Positions 8,903 through 17,539 of a stretch of DNA of 64,000 bases are shown piece after piece. Made by a program: the position numbers and the translations under genes. Each line of letters starts with the position of its first letter. Positions within the stretch are counted from its first letter, which is position 1. This DNA comes from Cytomitobacter sp965233535 (GTDB lineage Bacteria > Pseudomonadota > Alphaproteobacteria > CAJXXZ01 > 1604HC): the NCBI GenBank assembly GCA_965233535.1, contig OZ247489.1, positions 124,001-188,000 of the forward strand, in the 5' to 3' direction. The notes beneath the pieces were generated by a model. It was not told the origin of the DNA, did not search any database, and was given only the letters and a program-made list of their open reading frames with translations.

Positions 8903-9279
8903 GCATCATTTTTATAAAACAAAACATTTTTGAATGAAAATCTTTTAGATATTATGAGATGTTTTTTATGTTAAACAGAAGAGGAAATTTCAAATTTTAA
9001 AAACTACTTTATATGTTGTTCAAGATGCATTGATCAAATTGAATTTATAAAACAAGAAAATACTATTGGTCATTAAAATAAATTTGTCATTAGAAAATAG
9101 AAATATAATTAGATTTAGATTAGTGGACTAAAAATGCATAAATTCATTTATTTCATACATCTTTTGTTTGCAAATGATATTAAATTTATATAATGATGAG
9201 GAATTATGTTTATATTCACTTCTTCAACAAAGCTATTATATCGCGCTGATTTCATCAACTGGTGATTTTCACAATAGCT

Positions 9280-10623
9280 TTATTTTTGCTTTTTCATATT
9301 TTTCATCATTTTAACTGCCTGCATTAGAAGCCTTCTATTTTTAGCTGACTGTTTGCTAAGTTTTCTATTTTTAGCTTTCTCTTTGGCTAGTGCTTCTTTA
9401 GCTTTGGCTTTTTCTTTATCTAGAGCTTTTTGGATTTTAGCAACCGCAATATCTTTAGTTTTTTTAGCAATTTTTTCCACTTTAGCTATTTCTTTGTCTA
9501 TAATAGCTTGCTGTTCCTCTTTTTGAACATCCTTTGCTTTATTATCATTTAAAGACTCTTGATACGATTTAACGCTATCCTTAACAAATTTGAATATATC
9601 TGGTCGAACTTTAACGCCATTATTTGCTTGAACTATACAATCAGAACCAAAACCATTAGTGTGAGTTCCAACAATATGTAAATCCTTAGAGATAATAGGA
9701 CTTCCGCTATTTCCACGTTCTGTGTTAGCTAAATGGTAAATCATATGCTCTGAATCACCCTTTTCATCATTTACTTCTTTACCAGAAGATTCGCTCATAT
9801 TAATCACTCCATTAGGATATCCTACAATACTAAGAGTATTTCCTATGCCTTGTAATATTTGAAGCTTTAATAAGTTTTCAATTTGTGCTGCTGTTAAGTT
9901 CAAACTTTCAGATAAAAAGACTAAAGCAATATCATACTTTTTTTCAAAATTATCTGCCCACTGCGGGTGAACAAAGAACTGAGCTGCTCTTTTTGAATTA
10001 CCTAATGTCTCAGTATCTGTTAACATATGCTGAAAATATACTGTTTGAGCTTTCCCATGATGTTCATCATAAATGTTATGTGCTGCAGTAATGATTAAAT
10101 TTTTATCTATTGCAGCTCCACTTCCATAACCACGCATCAATTCACCATCTTTTGTGAAAAACATTTCCAATCTCCCGACAGAAGAATATGGTTTGTCTTG
10201 AACTTGATCAGAGCTTATAATATTGAATCCAGAACTTTCATTCACTATTCTTTCAGTATTTGTCACTTCAACTTGATCTTTTAGATTATCGAATTTAACA
10301 AAATGATATGGCATGCCACTATGTTCAGTAAACATTAATTCACTAACAATGCGCGGTCTCACAACAACATTCTGCTTTGCAGAAATTTTTGGATACTTTT
10401 CTTGCTTAATAGTTATTACTCCATCAGAATCTATAAATACATATTGACTTTTAGATTTAACACCTGAGCAATATCTTCTTGAAGAGTGCAGAGTAGCTGA
10501 ATATCCCGCTCTCATAATCGGCGTGCTAATTTTAGACAACATCCCAGGCCCACAATGCGCATTAGATACAGATAATAAGGCTGTAAGCAACAACACTTTA
10601 TTCCTAAAGTTCATTAATTTCAT
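9280..10623 (-). CDS. secreted trypsin/V8-like serine protease, family member 1
   Basis: 447 residues. Signal peptide 1-24 (MKLMNFRNKVLLLTALLSVS, then NAHC). Next comes a family-specific block with DSDGVITIKQEKYPK and RPRIVSELMF (residues 65-98). The S1 protease fold runs from about 145 to 355: GSGAAIDKNLIITAAHN with His182, YDIALVFL with Asp231, and ERGNSGSPII with Ser306, so the triad is complete. The C-terminal ~85 residues form a Lys/Ala/Glu-rich coiled coil ending MKKQK. A strong promoter and AGGAG ribosome site precede it. A Cys at the expected signal cleavage site is shared by all four members, though it is not a proper lipobox. Targets are unknown; action in the periplasm or beyond is inferred from the signal peptide. 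Confidence 0.85.
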   Translation of the reverse strand: MKLMNFRNKVLLLTALLSVSNAHCGPGMLSKISTPIMRAGYSATLHSSRRYCSGVKSKSQYVFIDSDGVITIKQEKYPKISAKQNVVVRPRIVSELMFTEHSGMPYHFVKFDNLKDQVEVTNTERIVNESSGFNIISSDQVQDKPYSSVGRLEMFFTKDGELMRGYGSGAAIDKNLIITAAHNIYDEHHGKAQTVYFQHMLTDTETLGNSKRAAQFFVHPQWADNFEKKYDIALVFLSESLNLTAAQIENLLKLQILQGIGNTLSIVGYPNGVINMSESSGKEVNDEKGDSEHMIYHLANTERGNSGSPIISKDLHIVGTHTNGFGSDCIVQANNGVKVRPDIFKFVKDSVKSYQESLNDNKAKDVQKEEQQAIIDKEIAKVEKIAKKTKDIAVAKIQKALDKEKAKAKEALAKEKAKNRKLSKQSAKNRRLLMQAVKMMKNMKKQK

Positions 10624-10646
10624 AACGTCACTCCTATATAACCTTA

Positions 10647-10675
10647 TTTATAGCCTCTAACATTACTGCTGTCAA
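10647..10675 (-). promoter_or_regulatory. sigma-70-type promoter of protease member 1
   Basis: On the minus strand TTGACA (complement of 10670-10675) lies exactly 17 bases before TATAAA (complement of 10647-10652). The same boxes and spacing precede all four family members, and the ATG follows 23 bases after the -10 box. Confidence 0.8.
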
Positions 10676-10771
10676 TTTTTTAAGTACGTGTGATTTTGCA
10701 TAATTTAGTTAACATATTTTGGAAGAAATCACATGATTTTATTGCTATAATTCACTCAAAATTCTAGCAAA

Positions 10772-11425
10772 TCACTTCACTAAATCAGTATGTTTTTTTA
10801 GAAATTTAAGTGCTGCGCTTTTTTCTGCAGATCTGATTGAATTGCTTATTCCGGTTATTTTATGTTGGTTAACTGTTAATTCTATAGTGTATTCAGGATT
10901 ATGAGCAGGACCAGATTGATTTATTAATGTATATTTATATTCAATAGATATTTTGTGGGCCCATTTTTGTAAAATAGATTTAGGATCTAATTCAGTAAAG
11001 CTCATAGATTTTTTTGGCCAACTATCTTGTATAAGTTTATGTGCGGCATCCCAACCTCCATCTAAGAAAACTGCTCCTATAATTGCCTCACATGCATCTA
11101 CTAATATGCTATCTATATGTTCTTTTGGTCCATGCCATAAAATATATTTATTAATTTCCCATAATTTTGCAATTTCTAATAAAGCAAAGCGATTTACTTT
11201 AGTAGCAAGTTGCTCTGCGCATTCACGCTCAGATCTATGTTTCTCATGCCATATTGTTTTTGCTATAGATAAACCCAAAACTCTATCTCCTGTAAATTCT
11301 AGTAATTCAAATTTTGATTTTTTATAACTAGGGTGCGTAATCGCATTACTTGAATAGAACTCATTAGTGAATTTATAGTCAATATGAGTTTCTAGCAATT
11401 TTAGAGCTTTAGATAAATCTTCCAA
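10772..11425 (-). CDS. rnc: ribonuclease III
   Basis: Double-strand-specific endoribonuclease for rRNA and mRNA processing. The signature LLEFTGDRVLGL (family: ERLEFLGDxVL) and the second acidic site DACEAIIGAVFLDGG are present. The C-terminal ~70 residues (SILQKWAHK...) form the dsRNA-binding domain. It has 217 residues. It overlaps the 3' end of lepB by 17 bases; the lepB-rnc order is widespread in alphaproteobacteria. The pair is enclosed by the protease inverted repeat. Confidence 0.95.
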   Translation of the reverse strand: MEDLSKALKLLETHIDYKFTNEFYSSNAITHPSYKKSKFELLEFTGDRVLGLSIAKTIWHEKHRSERECAEQLATKVNRFALLEIAKLWEINKYILWHGPKEHIDSILVDACEAIIGAVFLDGGWDAAHKLIQDSWPKKSMSFTELDPKSILQKWAHKISIEYKYTLINQSGPAHNPEYTIELTVNQHKITGISNSIRSAEKSAALKFLKKHTDLVK

Positions 11426-12182
11426 CTCGACTCCATTTTACATTCAACAAACTATGTAAGACGCTATATGGTAATCTTGTTGCCCAATTAATCCAATTTT
11501 CTTGCATTGGCAATCTAGATTTAGATCCAAAAATAATAAAAGTTGGTTTCCCTATAATTCTGTCAGCAGAAATAGATGATACAAAGTCAAAAAACCTAAA
11601 ATCTTTGGAATAATGCATATTATCTCCCATACAAAATACATGACCTTCTGGAACTTCAAATATATTTGTATTGTCAGTTTCTATATTTCTTTCATGCATA
11701 TTTCTATCTTTTTTTCTAAGTATTTCGTATGTTTTACCTGATTCAAATGTAACTTGATGAGTATTCATAGTTTCTAATGTGTCATTGTCATGTTGTAACT
11801 CATATTCACCTGTATTGATCATTTTTAAAGGCTTGTGATTTACATATATGATCCCATCTTTCATTTGAACTGTATCTCCTGAAATTCCGACAATTCTTTT
11901 TGTGTACAAACGACCTGGTTGCTTTTCTAGTGAAAAACAAATTACATCACCTCTTTTTGGGGAACGCGCCATAATACGTTTTTTCCAAAATGGTAAGAAT
12001 CCACCAACCAATGGGACAGACATTCTAGAAAATCCATAATTATATTTAGTCGCCAATACAATATCACCATTTTCCATTGTACGGGACATAGATTCTGATG
12101 GCACAATATATGGTTCTATTAAGAATAATCTTATTAATATAATAGCAGCTACGCCATAAAAAGTACTTTTTTTAGTTTTCAA
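11409..12182 (-). CDS. lepB: signal peptidase I
   Basis: Membrane-bound Ser/Lys protease that removes Sec/Tat signal peptides. It has one N-terminal membrane helix (FYGVAAIILIRLFLI), the nucleophile in VPSESMSRTMENGD, box C with the general-base Lys in YTKRIVGISGDTV and box E GHVFCMGDNMHYSKDFRFF. It has 257 residues, normal. It is upstream of and overlaps rnc. It is the expected processing enzyme for the secreted proteases encoded on both sides. Confidence 0.95.
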   Translation of the reverse strand: MKTKKSTFYGVAAIILIRLFLIEPYIVPSESMSRTMENGDIVLATKYNYGFSRMSVPLVGGFLPFWKKRIMARSPKRGDVICFSLEKQPGRLYTKRIVGISGDTVQMKDGIIYVNHKPLKMINTGEYELQHDNDTLETMNTHQVTFESGKTYEILRKKDRNMHERNIETDNTNIFEVPEGHVFCMGDNMHYSKDFRFFDFVSSISADRIIGKPTFIIFGSKSRLPMQENWINWATRLPYSVLHSLLNVKWSRVGRFI

Positions 12183-12404
12183 TTTAAATCTCCATAAACA
12201 ATTCTTTTACCATAAACAATAATTATGCAACCTTGATTGATTTATATTCATAAATATCACAGTTTTTATGTTATGAAAAAGATAATTAATTGGATATAGA
12301 GGCATGTGAAATCACACATTTGCAACTCATTGATTTGATTGCAATTATACTTAACTACACTTTTGTTTCTCTCCATTGCGCAAGTTATCAGCATGCCGAA
12401 TTAA

Positions 12405-12433
12405 TTGACAATCGTGATATTAAGGATTATAAG
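12405..12433 (+). promoter_or_regulatory. sigma-70-type promoter of protease member 2
   Basis: TTGACA at 12405-12410, 17-base spacer, TATAAG at 12428-12433, then GGAG upstream of the ATG at 12457. Same arrangement as the other three family members. Confidence 0.8.
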
Positions 12434-12456
12434 TAAGGTTATATAGGAGTGACGTT

Positions 12457-13826
12457 ATGAAATTAATGAACTTTAGTAATAAATTGTTGTTGCTTACAAC
12501 TTTGTTGTATGCATCTGATATCAGTTGTGGGCCTAAAATGCTATCTAAAAGGAATAGAGAAGAAAGTACATATGTTATTCCTTCTGCAAAAAAACATTGC
12601 TCAGGTGTAGAATCTGAATCTGAAGATGGATGTGTATCTATAGATTCTGATGGAGTAGTAACGATTAAACGGGAAAAATATCCAAAATTTTCTGGAAAGC
12701 AGAATGTTGTTGTGAGACCGCGCATTGTTAGTGAATTAATGTTTGATGAACGTAGGGGTTTGCCATATCATTTTGTTGAATTCGATAATCGAAAAGAGAA
12801 AGTTAAAACAACAAATAATGAAACAATAATAGATGAAAGCTCTCAATTCGATATTATAAGCCCTGAGAAAATTCAAGAAAAACCATATTCTTCTGTTGGG
12901 AGATTAGACATGCTTTACAAAAAAGATGGCAAATCTATTTTTTATCATGGAAGCGGAGCTGCGATAGATACAGATTGCATTATTACTGCAGCACATAACA
13001 TTCACGATGAGGATGATGGCATAGCTGACACAGTGTATTTTAAACATATGTTAACAGGTGCGGATAAATTAAATTGTTCAGAGGTATCAACTAAGCATTT
13101 TGTTCATCCGAAATGGAAAGATAATTTTGCAGAAAAATATGATATTGCTTTAGTGTTTTTATCTGAAAGTTTAAACTTAACAGAAGTGCAAATTGAAAAT
13201 TTATTAAAGCTTCAGATATTTTAACAGAAGTGCAAATTGAAAATTTATTAAAGCTTCAGATATTACAAGGCATAGGAAACACTCTTAGCATTGTTGGATA
13301 CCCATTAGGAGTGGTTAATATGAGTGAATCTTCTGGTAAAGAAGTGAATGATGAAAAAGGTGATTCAGAGCATATGATTTATCATTCAGTTAACACAGAA
13401 CGTGGAAATAGCGGAAGCCCTATTATCTCTAAGGATTGTCATATTGTTGGAACTCATACTAATGGTTTTGGTCCTGACTGCATAGTGCAAGCCAATAATG
13501 GTGTTAAAGTTCGACCAGATATATTCAAATTTGTTAAGGATAGCGTTAAATCGTATCAAGGTTCGTTGAATGATAATAAATCAAAAAAGCAAGATCAAAA
13601 AAATAGGCTCAAAGCTAGAAGATTAGCTAGAGTTAGAAAAATACTTGCTGCAGATAAAATAAGAGCTCAAAAAGCAAAAGATTTAGAGCAAGACAAAGCT
13701 AAAGCTGAAGAAACTTTAGCCAAAGAGAAAGCTAAAAATAGAAAACTTAGCAAACAGTCAGCTAAAAATAGAAGGCTTCTAATGCAGGCAGTTAAAATGA
13801 TGAAAAATATGAAAAAGCAAAAATAA
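12457..13826 (+). pseudogene. secreted serine protease, family member 2, disrupted by a 44-bp tandem duplication
   Basis: Close relative of member 1 with the same signal peptide, triad motifs (ITAAHNIHD, YDIALVFL, ERGNSGSPII) and coiled-coil tail ending MKKQK. The reading frame runs from 12457 to a stop at 13222-13224, and the rest continues in another frame to 13826. The cause is visible: bases 13177-13220 are repeated exactly at 13221-13264, and 44 is not a multiple of three. Deleting one copy restores a continuous ~440-residue protein. The first piece holds His and Asp, the second the Ser, so neither alone should be an active protease. Promoter and ribosome site are intact, which suggests recent or reversible inactivation. 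Confidence 0.85.
13177..13264 (+). repeat. perfect 44-bp tandem duplication inside protease member 2
   Basis: Two adjacent identical 44-base units (13177-13220 and 13221-13264), each starting TTAACAGAAGTGC and ending CAGATATT. The duplication shifts the frame and puts a TAA after KLQIF. The corresponding place in members 1, 3 and 4 is single-copy. Confidence 0.95.
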
Positions 13827-13844
13827 AGCTATTGTGAAAATCAC

Positions 13845-13866
13845 CAGTTGATCAAATGATCAACTG
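13845..13866 (+). terminator. hairpin downstream of protease member 2
   Basis: CAGTTGATCA/TGATCAACTG is a perfect 10-bp stem with a two-base loop, 18 bases after the stop codon. No long T run follows, so termination here is uncertain. In the left arm the stem is degraded. Confidence 0.45.
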
Positions 13867-13924
13867 CTTTAACACAACGCGATCTAATTAAGAGTTAATC
13901 AAACTCTTGATTACAGAAAACTGG

Positions 13925-13950
13925 ATGAATGAATTAAATCATTCATTTTT
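13925..13950 (+). terminator. rho-independent terminator, protease member 2 unit
   Basis: ATGAATGA/TCATTCAT forms a perfect 8-bp stem around ATTAAA, followed by TTTT. A related weaker stem with T run occurs in the left arm, and similar ATGAAT...ATTCAT sequences lie in the intergenic region between members 3 and 4. Confidence 0.65.
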
Positions 13951-14050
13951 AGTCCACCAATCTAAATCTAATTATATTTCTATTTTTTAATGACAAATTT
14001 ATTTTAGTAGCCAATAGTATTTTCTTGTTTTATCAGTTAAATTTGAAGGT

Positions 14051-15187
14051 ATGTGGCCAATTTTTTTAGGGGTAGTATTTGTTCTTAATTTTATGAAAAT
14101 AGAATTTATACTATTCCTGTTATTTTTTATATGTATTATAGGATTTGTACTTCTCAACACAAGTCAAGAATTTTCACCTGAGATCACGAGATTTATTAAA
14201 ATTATTAAGAAAAATCTTGGATTAAATTCTAATATCATTCCAAAAGTAAATGTTTTGCCTTTTAAAGGATTTAATAAATTTGGAGTGAAATCTATCTTAA
14301 GTGCAATATCGATTGTATGTGCTTTATGGGTAGGTTTTACTGGTTTTTATTGGGTTAAATTGAATGAAGAAGCAGTGGTGTTGAGGTTTGGAGCTGTAAC
14401 ATCACACAAGAAATCTGGTTGGTACTGGAAATTACCTTACCCAATAGAAAGAGTTTTGATTTGTGATGTAACTACAATTCACAAAATTAATACATCTGCG
14501 TTGTCAGATGGGCAAATGCTTACTAAAAATGAGAATATTCTTACAGTGTTTTTGACAGTATTTTGGAGAATTTCTGATTTAAATAAATATATTTTCAAAG
14601 CTACAGATCCTGAAGGAATTTTAAAAGCTGCAACTGAAAGTGTTATAAGGCAAGTAATTGCAATGCATGATGCTGAAGAGTGTTTGACTGTAAGTAGGGC
14701 GGATATTGGAAGAATGCTTAAAAAGACATTATCTTCTCTAGTGGATTCATATCAAATTGGTGTAGAAATAGTTGATGTGCAAATGGGTAAGATTGATCCT
14801 CCAGATTCTGTGATTGATTCATATCGAGATGTTGTAAAAGCAAAACTTGAGAAAGAAACAAAAAGAAATCAAGCTGAAAGTTATGCTAATTTTATTATTC
14901 CAAAAGCTAAGGGAGAAGCTATGGTTTTGATCAACAAAGCTACAGAATATCAAATTGTAACTTTAGAGTCAGCGAAAGGTGAGTATGAAGCATTTAGAGC
15001 TAAATTGCAGTCTTACAAATCTAATCCAGAAATCACAAAAACATTTATGATGTTTGATACTTTCAATACTATATTTGCAAATGCAGAAATGAATATAGTT
15101 GATTCAGATGTCAAAGTAACGTTTTTAGGCTCTATGAATAATTTGCCTAACAATCAAAACGTACCAGCTAAAGGAGTAGCAAAATGA
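14051..15187 (+). CDS. hflK: HflK, SPFH-domain regulator of FtsH
   Basis: Membrane protein that with HflC forms the large periplasmic complex around the FtsH protease. The SPFH domain begins NEEAVVLRFGAV and continues GWYWKLPYPIERV, after a membrane helix at about residues 78-100; a long helical region with KAKLEKETKRNQAESYANF follows. Unlike typical HflK there is an extra N-terminal hydrophobic segment (about residues 1-40). The ATG at 14093 is an alternative start that shortens it. Its stop overlaps the hflC start (ATGA). Length 378. Confidence 0.9.
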   Translation: MWPIFLGVVFVLNFMKIEFILFLLFFICIIGFVLLNTSQEFSPEITRFIKIIKKNLGLNSNIIPKVNVLPFKGFNKFGVKSILSAISIVCALWVGFTGFYWVKLNEEAVVLRFGAVTSHKKSGWYWKLPYPIERVLICDVTTIHKINTSALSDGQMLTKNENILTVFLTVFWRISDLNKYIFKATDPEGILKAATESVIRQVIAMHDAEECLTVSRADIGRMLKKTLSSLVDSYQIGVEIVDVQMGKIDPPDSVIDSYRDVVKAKLEKETKRNQAESYANFIIPKAKGEAMVLINKATEYQIVTLESAKGEYEAFRAKLQSYKSNPEITKTFMMFDTFNTIFANAEMNIVDSDVKVTFLGSMNNLPNNQNVPAKGVAK

Positions 15188-16032
15188 TTTTTCTTTTATT
15201 GCCAATTGTGGCTTTTATATTTTTTAATAGTGCTTTTGTATTGGATCAATCAAAGCAAGTTATTGTTACGGAGTTTGGAAAGCTTGTAAAAATATATACT
15301 TCTCCAGGTTTGCATTTTAAAGTTCCATTTATACAAAGTGTATTTTTTTATGAAAAGCGTGTTCTGAACTGTGATGTTTCTGAAGTTGAATTGACATTAG
15401 GAGATCAAAAAAGATTAGTTGTTGATGTATTGGCAAGATATTATATTAAAGATCCAGTTTTATTTTTCAAAAGTGTTCATAGTCAACATGCTGCTGCTAG
15501 ACGATTGAAATTAATTATCATAGGAGATGTTCGTGATGTATTAGGTAAAGTCGCATTACAAGATATTTTATCTGAGAAACGTGAATCTGTGATAAATGAA
15601 ATACATGCAAGAGTTGAAAGGGCAGTTAAAGTTTTAGGAATTGGAATGATGGAAGTTCGTATTAAAAAAGCAATTCTGCCATCTGAGAATAATGATGCTG
15701 TGTTTGGAAGAATGAGAAGTGAAAGAATGAAAGAAGCGCAAGAGTGGCGTGGTAGAGCTGAACAGATTTCTAAAGAGATTATTTCTAAAGCGAATTTAGA
15801 AGCTAGTATGATTACTTCTCAAGCAAAAAGGAAAGCTGAAATCATTAAAGGTAAGGCAGATGCGGAAGCAATGAATATTCGACAATCATGTTACGGAGAG
15901 GATATGGAGTTCACACGTTTCTTACTTAATGTTCAAAGCTATAAAAAAACACTGGAGAATGATAGAGTAAAGTATTGGCTTTCTAGTAAGCATCCTTATT
16001 TAAGTATGCTAAGCAATCAAAAAGGAGCGTAA
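15184..16032 (+). CDS. hflC: HflC, SPFH-domain regulator of FtsH
   Basis: Partner of HflK. It has an N-terminal membrane anchor (IFLLLPIVAFIFFNSAFV), the SPFH domain DQSKQVIVTEFGKLV...PGLHFKVPF and the conserved EWRGRAEQISKEI region with a coiled-coil tail. It has 282 residues, typical. It overlaps hflK by 4 bases and shares its last base with the start of the next gene, so all three are one operon. Confidence 0.93.
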   Translation: MIFLLLPIVAFIFFNSAFVLDQSKQVIVTEFGKLVKIYTSPGLHFKVPFIQSVFFYEKRVLNCDVSEVELTLGDQKRLVVDVLARYYIKDPVLFFKSVHSQHAAARRLKLIIIGDVRDVLGKVALQDILSEKRESVINEIHARVERAVKVLGIGMMEVRIKKAILPSENNDAVFGRMRSERMKEAQEWRGRAEQISKEIISKANLEASMITSQAKRKAEIIKGKADAEAMNIRQSCYGEDMEFTRFLLNVQSYKKTLENDRVKYWLSSKHPYLSMLSNQKGA

Positions 16033-17429
16033 TGAGTATAGTTGATAAGATCAAAATAGGTGGAAAAGATATATACCCTCTAGTTGAAGGTGGTAAAGGT
16101 ATTTCTGCAACTAATGGTGAAAGTTCTGGAGCTTGGGCTGCATGTGGAGGTATTGGAACAATATCTGCTGTTTATGGAGATGTAAGAGAAAAAGGTCTTG
16201 TACAAATTAAAGGTATTGATGACTTTGATGCTCCTACTAGGGGTGAAAGATCTATGCAATTAGCTGAGCATTCAATTAATGCGACAGTTTCTCAAATCAA
16301 AATTGCTAAAGAGAGATCTAATGGTAATGGATTGTTGAATATTAATTTGTTGTGGGAATTAGCTCAAACAAAAGAAATGTTGCATGGGATTTTGGAAAAA
16401 GCTGGCAGTTTATTACATGGTGTAACGTGTGGTGCTGGAATTCCTTATCAATTAGGAGAAATAGTTTCTAAATATGGACTTATGTTTTATCCGATTGTTT
16501 CATCTGCAATTGTATTTAAAATTTTATGGAAAAGAGCATATGCAAAATACAAAGATGCTTTAGGTGCAGTTGTATATGAAGATCCATGGGTTTCTGGAGG
16601 ACATTTAGGAATTACTAATAGAGAAGATCCTAATAAAAGAGAAAGTTCATTAGAGCGAGTAATCGAATTAAGAAAAGCTATGAATGAACTAGGTTTAGGG
16701 CATATGCCTATTATTATAGCAGGTGGTATTTGGCATCTGAATGATGTTAAAGAAGATTGGATTAATAATAGCTTCTTACAACCTCTGATGTTTCAATTTG
16801 GTACAAGACCACTGTTAACTCAAGAAAGTCCAATTTCTCAAGCGTGGAGAGATAGATTGTTTGATTTGAAGCAAGGTGATGTTGTGATTAATAAATTTAG
16901 TCCTACAGGATTCTATTCTTCTGCAGTTGATAATGCATTTATGAAAGATTTACGCGGAACTAGTGAAAGACAAGTTGCATATTCAAGAATTAAAGATGAT
17001 CAATTTAGCGAACCACATGCATCTGGTAGACGTGAATTATATATACATCAAGATGATGTTCCTAATGTTCGCAGTTGGGTTGAACAAGGATACTCTAAAA
17101 CTTTGTACACTCCAGACAATACAATAGTTTTTGTTACAGAAGAAAAAGCAAAGCAAATTGTGAATGATCAAGTTAATTGTGTTGGATGTTTAAGTAAATG
17201 TAAATTTAGTAATTGGTCTAGCTCTGAAGGTGATACTGGTTTGAAACCAGATCCTAGATCATTCTGTATATACAAAACATTACATAATATTTCTCATGAA
17301 GGATCTGTAGATAATAATCTTATGTTTGGTGGAGCAAATGCTTACAGATTCGCAGAAGATCCATTTTATGCAAATAGATTTGTTCCGACTGTAAAGCAAT
17401 TATTCGACAGAATTTTAACTGGTGAATAA
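16032..17429 (+). CDS. nitronate monooxygenase-like flavoprotein
   Basis: TIM-barrel FMN protein of the 2-nitropropane dioxygenase / nitronate monooxygenase family, 465 residues. Visible are the N-terminal PLVEGGKGISATNGESSGAWA, the central LLHGVTCGAGIP and the flavin-binding MPIIIAGGIW with FQFGTRPLLTQESP. Four cysteines in CVGCLSKCKF plus FCIYK lie near the C-terminus and could bind metal (inference). Linkage to hflK-hflC by a TAATG overlap suggests co-expression. The physiological substrate is unknown; nitronate oxidation is only the family label. Confidence 0.75.
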   Translation: MSIVDKIKIGGKDIYPLVEGGKGISATNGESSGAWAACGGIGTISAVYGDVREKGLVQIKGIDDFDAPTRGERSMQLAEHSINATVSQIKIAKERSNGNGLLNINLLWELAQTKEMLHGILEKAGSLLHGVTCGAGIPYQLGEIVSKYGLMFYPIVSSAIVFKILWKRAYAKYKDALGAVVYEDPWVSGGHLGITNREDPNKRESSLERVIELRKAMNELGLGHMPIIIAGGIWHLNDVKEDWINNSFLQPLMFQFGTRPLLTQESPISQAWRDRLFDLKQGDVVINKFSPTGFYSSAVDNAFMKDLRGTSERQVAYSRIKDDQFSEPHASGRRELYIHQDDVPNVRSWVEQGYSKTLYTPDNTIVFVTEEKAKQIVNDQVNCVGCLSKCKFSNWSSSEGDTGLKPDPRSFCIYKTLHNISHEGSVDNNLMFGGANAYRFAEDPFYANRFVPTVKQLFDRILTGE

Positions 17430-17487
17430 GTAGGTTAATAATATTTTTACTTGCTAGATATATGAAATTTATGATCAGGTAAATTAA

Positions 17488-17516
17488 TTGACATTACTGA
17501 TATGAGGGGTTATAAA
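17488..17516 (+). promoter_or_regulatory. sigma-70-type promoter of protease member 3
   Basis: TTGACA at 17488-17493, 17-base spacer, TATAAA at 17511-17516, GGGAG ribosome site, ATG at 17540. Same layout as the other family members. Confidence 0.8.
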
Positions 17517-17539
17517 TAAGTAATTTAGGGAGAAGTGTT

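Larger units (their letters stand above)
8461..9279. other. 819-bp gene-free tract with tRNA-derived repeats
   Basis: No convincing protein gene. The first 240 bases hold four degenerate tRNA-Ser-like repeats (annotated separately). At 8828-8902 lies a further structured stretch. From about 9037 onward the sequence is the inverted copy of the region downstream of the second protease gene (13827-14045). A 64-codon GTG-initiated frame (8739-8933) crosses the structured stretch, has no ribosome site and resembles nothing known to me, so I do not call it a gene. Confidence 0.6.
9050..10680 (-). repeat. left arm of ~1.6-kb inverted repeat (protease gene plus flanks)
   Basis: The first protease gene with its promoter and about 230 bases of downstream sequence matches, in opposite orientation, 12400-14045. 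Identity is nearly complete over the last ~100 coding bases and the start of the 3' flank, and lower in the 5' half of the gene. The arms bracket rnc and lepB. Boundaries are estimated by eye. Confidence 0.7.
12400..14045 (+). repeat. right arm of ~1.6-kb inverted repeat (protease pseudogene plus flanks)
   Basis: Counterpart of 9050-10680 in opposite orientation, covering promoter, coding region and 3' flank. The similarity stops a few bases before hflK, so hflK transcription must start inside or read through duplicated DNA. Boundaries are estimated by eye. Confidence 0.7.

Noticed and set aside
8739..8933. 64-codon GTG-initiated frame with a hydrophobic start
   Set aside because: No ribosome site, no recognisable family, and it runs through the tRNA-like structured element; treated as non-coding.
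10953..11327. 124-codon frame antisense to rnc
   Set aside because: Shadow of rnc in the opposite strand; rnc motifs are intact and the antisense product has no known features.
13230..13826. Second half of protease member 2 as an independent gene
   Set aside because: It has no signal peptide, promoter or ribosome site of its own and begins within the duplicated 44-bp unit; it is the displaced 3' part of one gene.
9050..14045. Composite transposon with protease arms
   Set aside because: No transposase, terminal inverted repeats or target-site duplication seen; duplication by recombination explains the arms.
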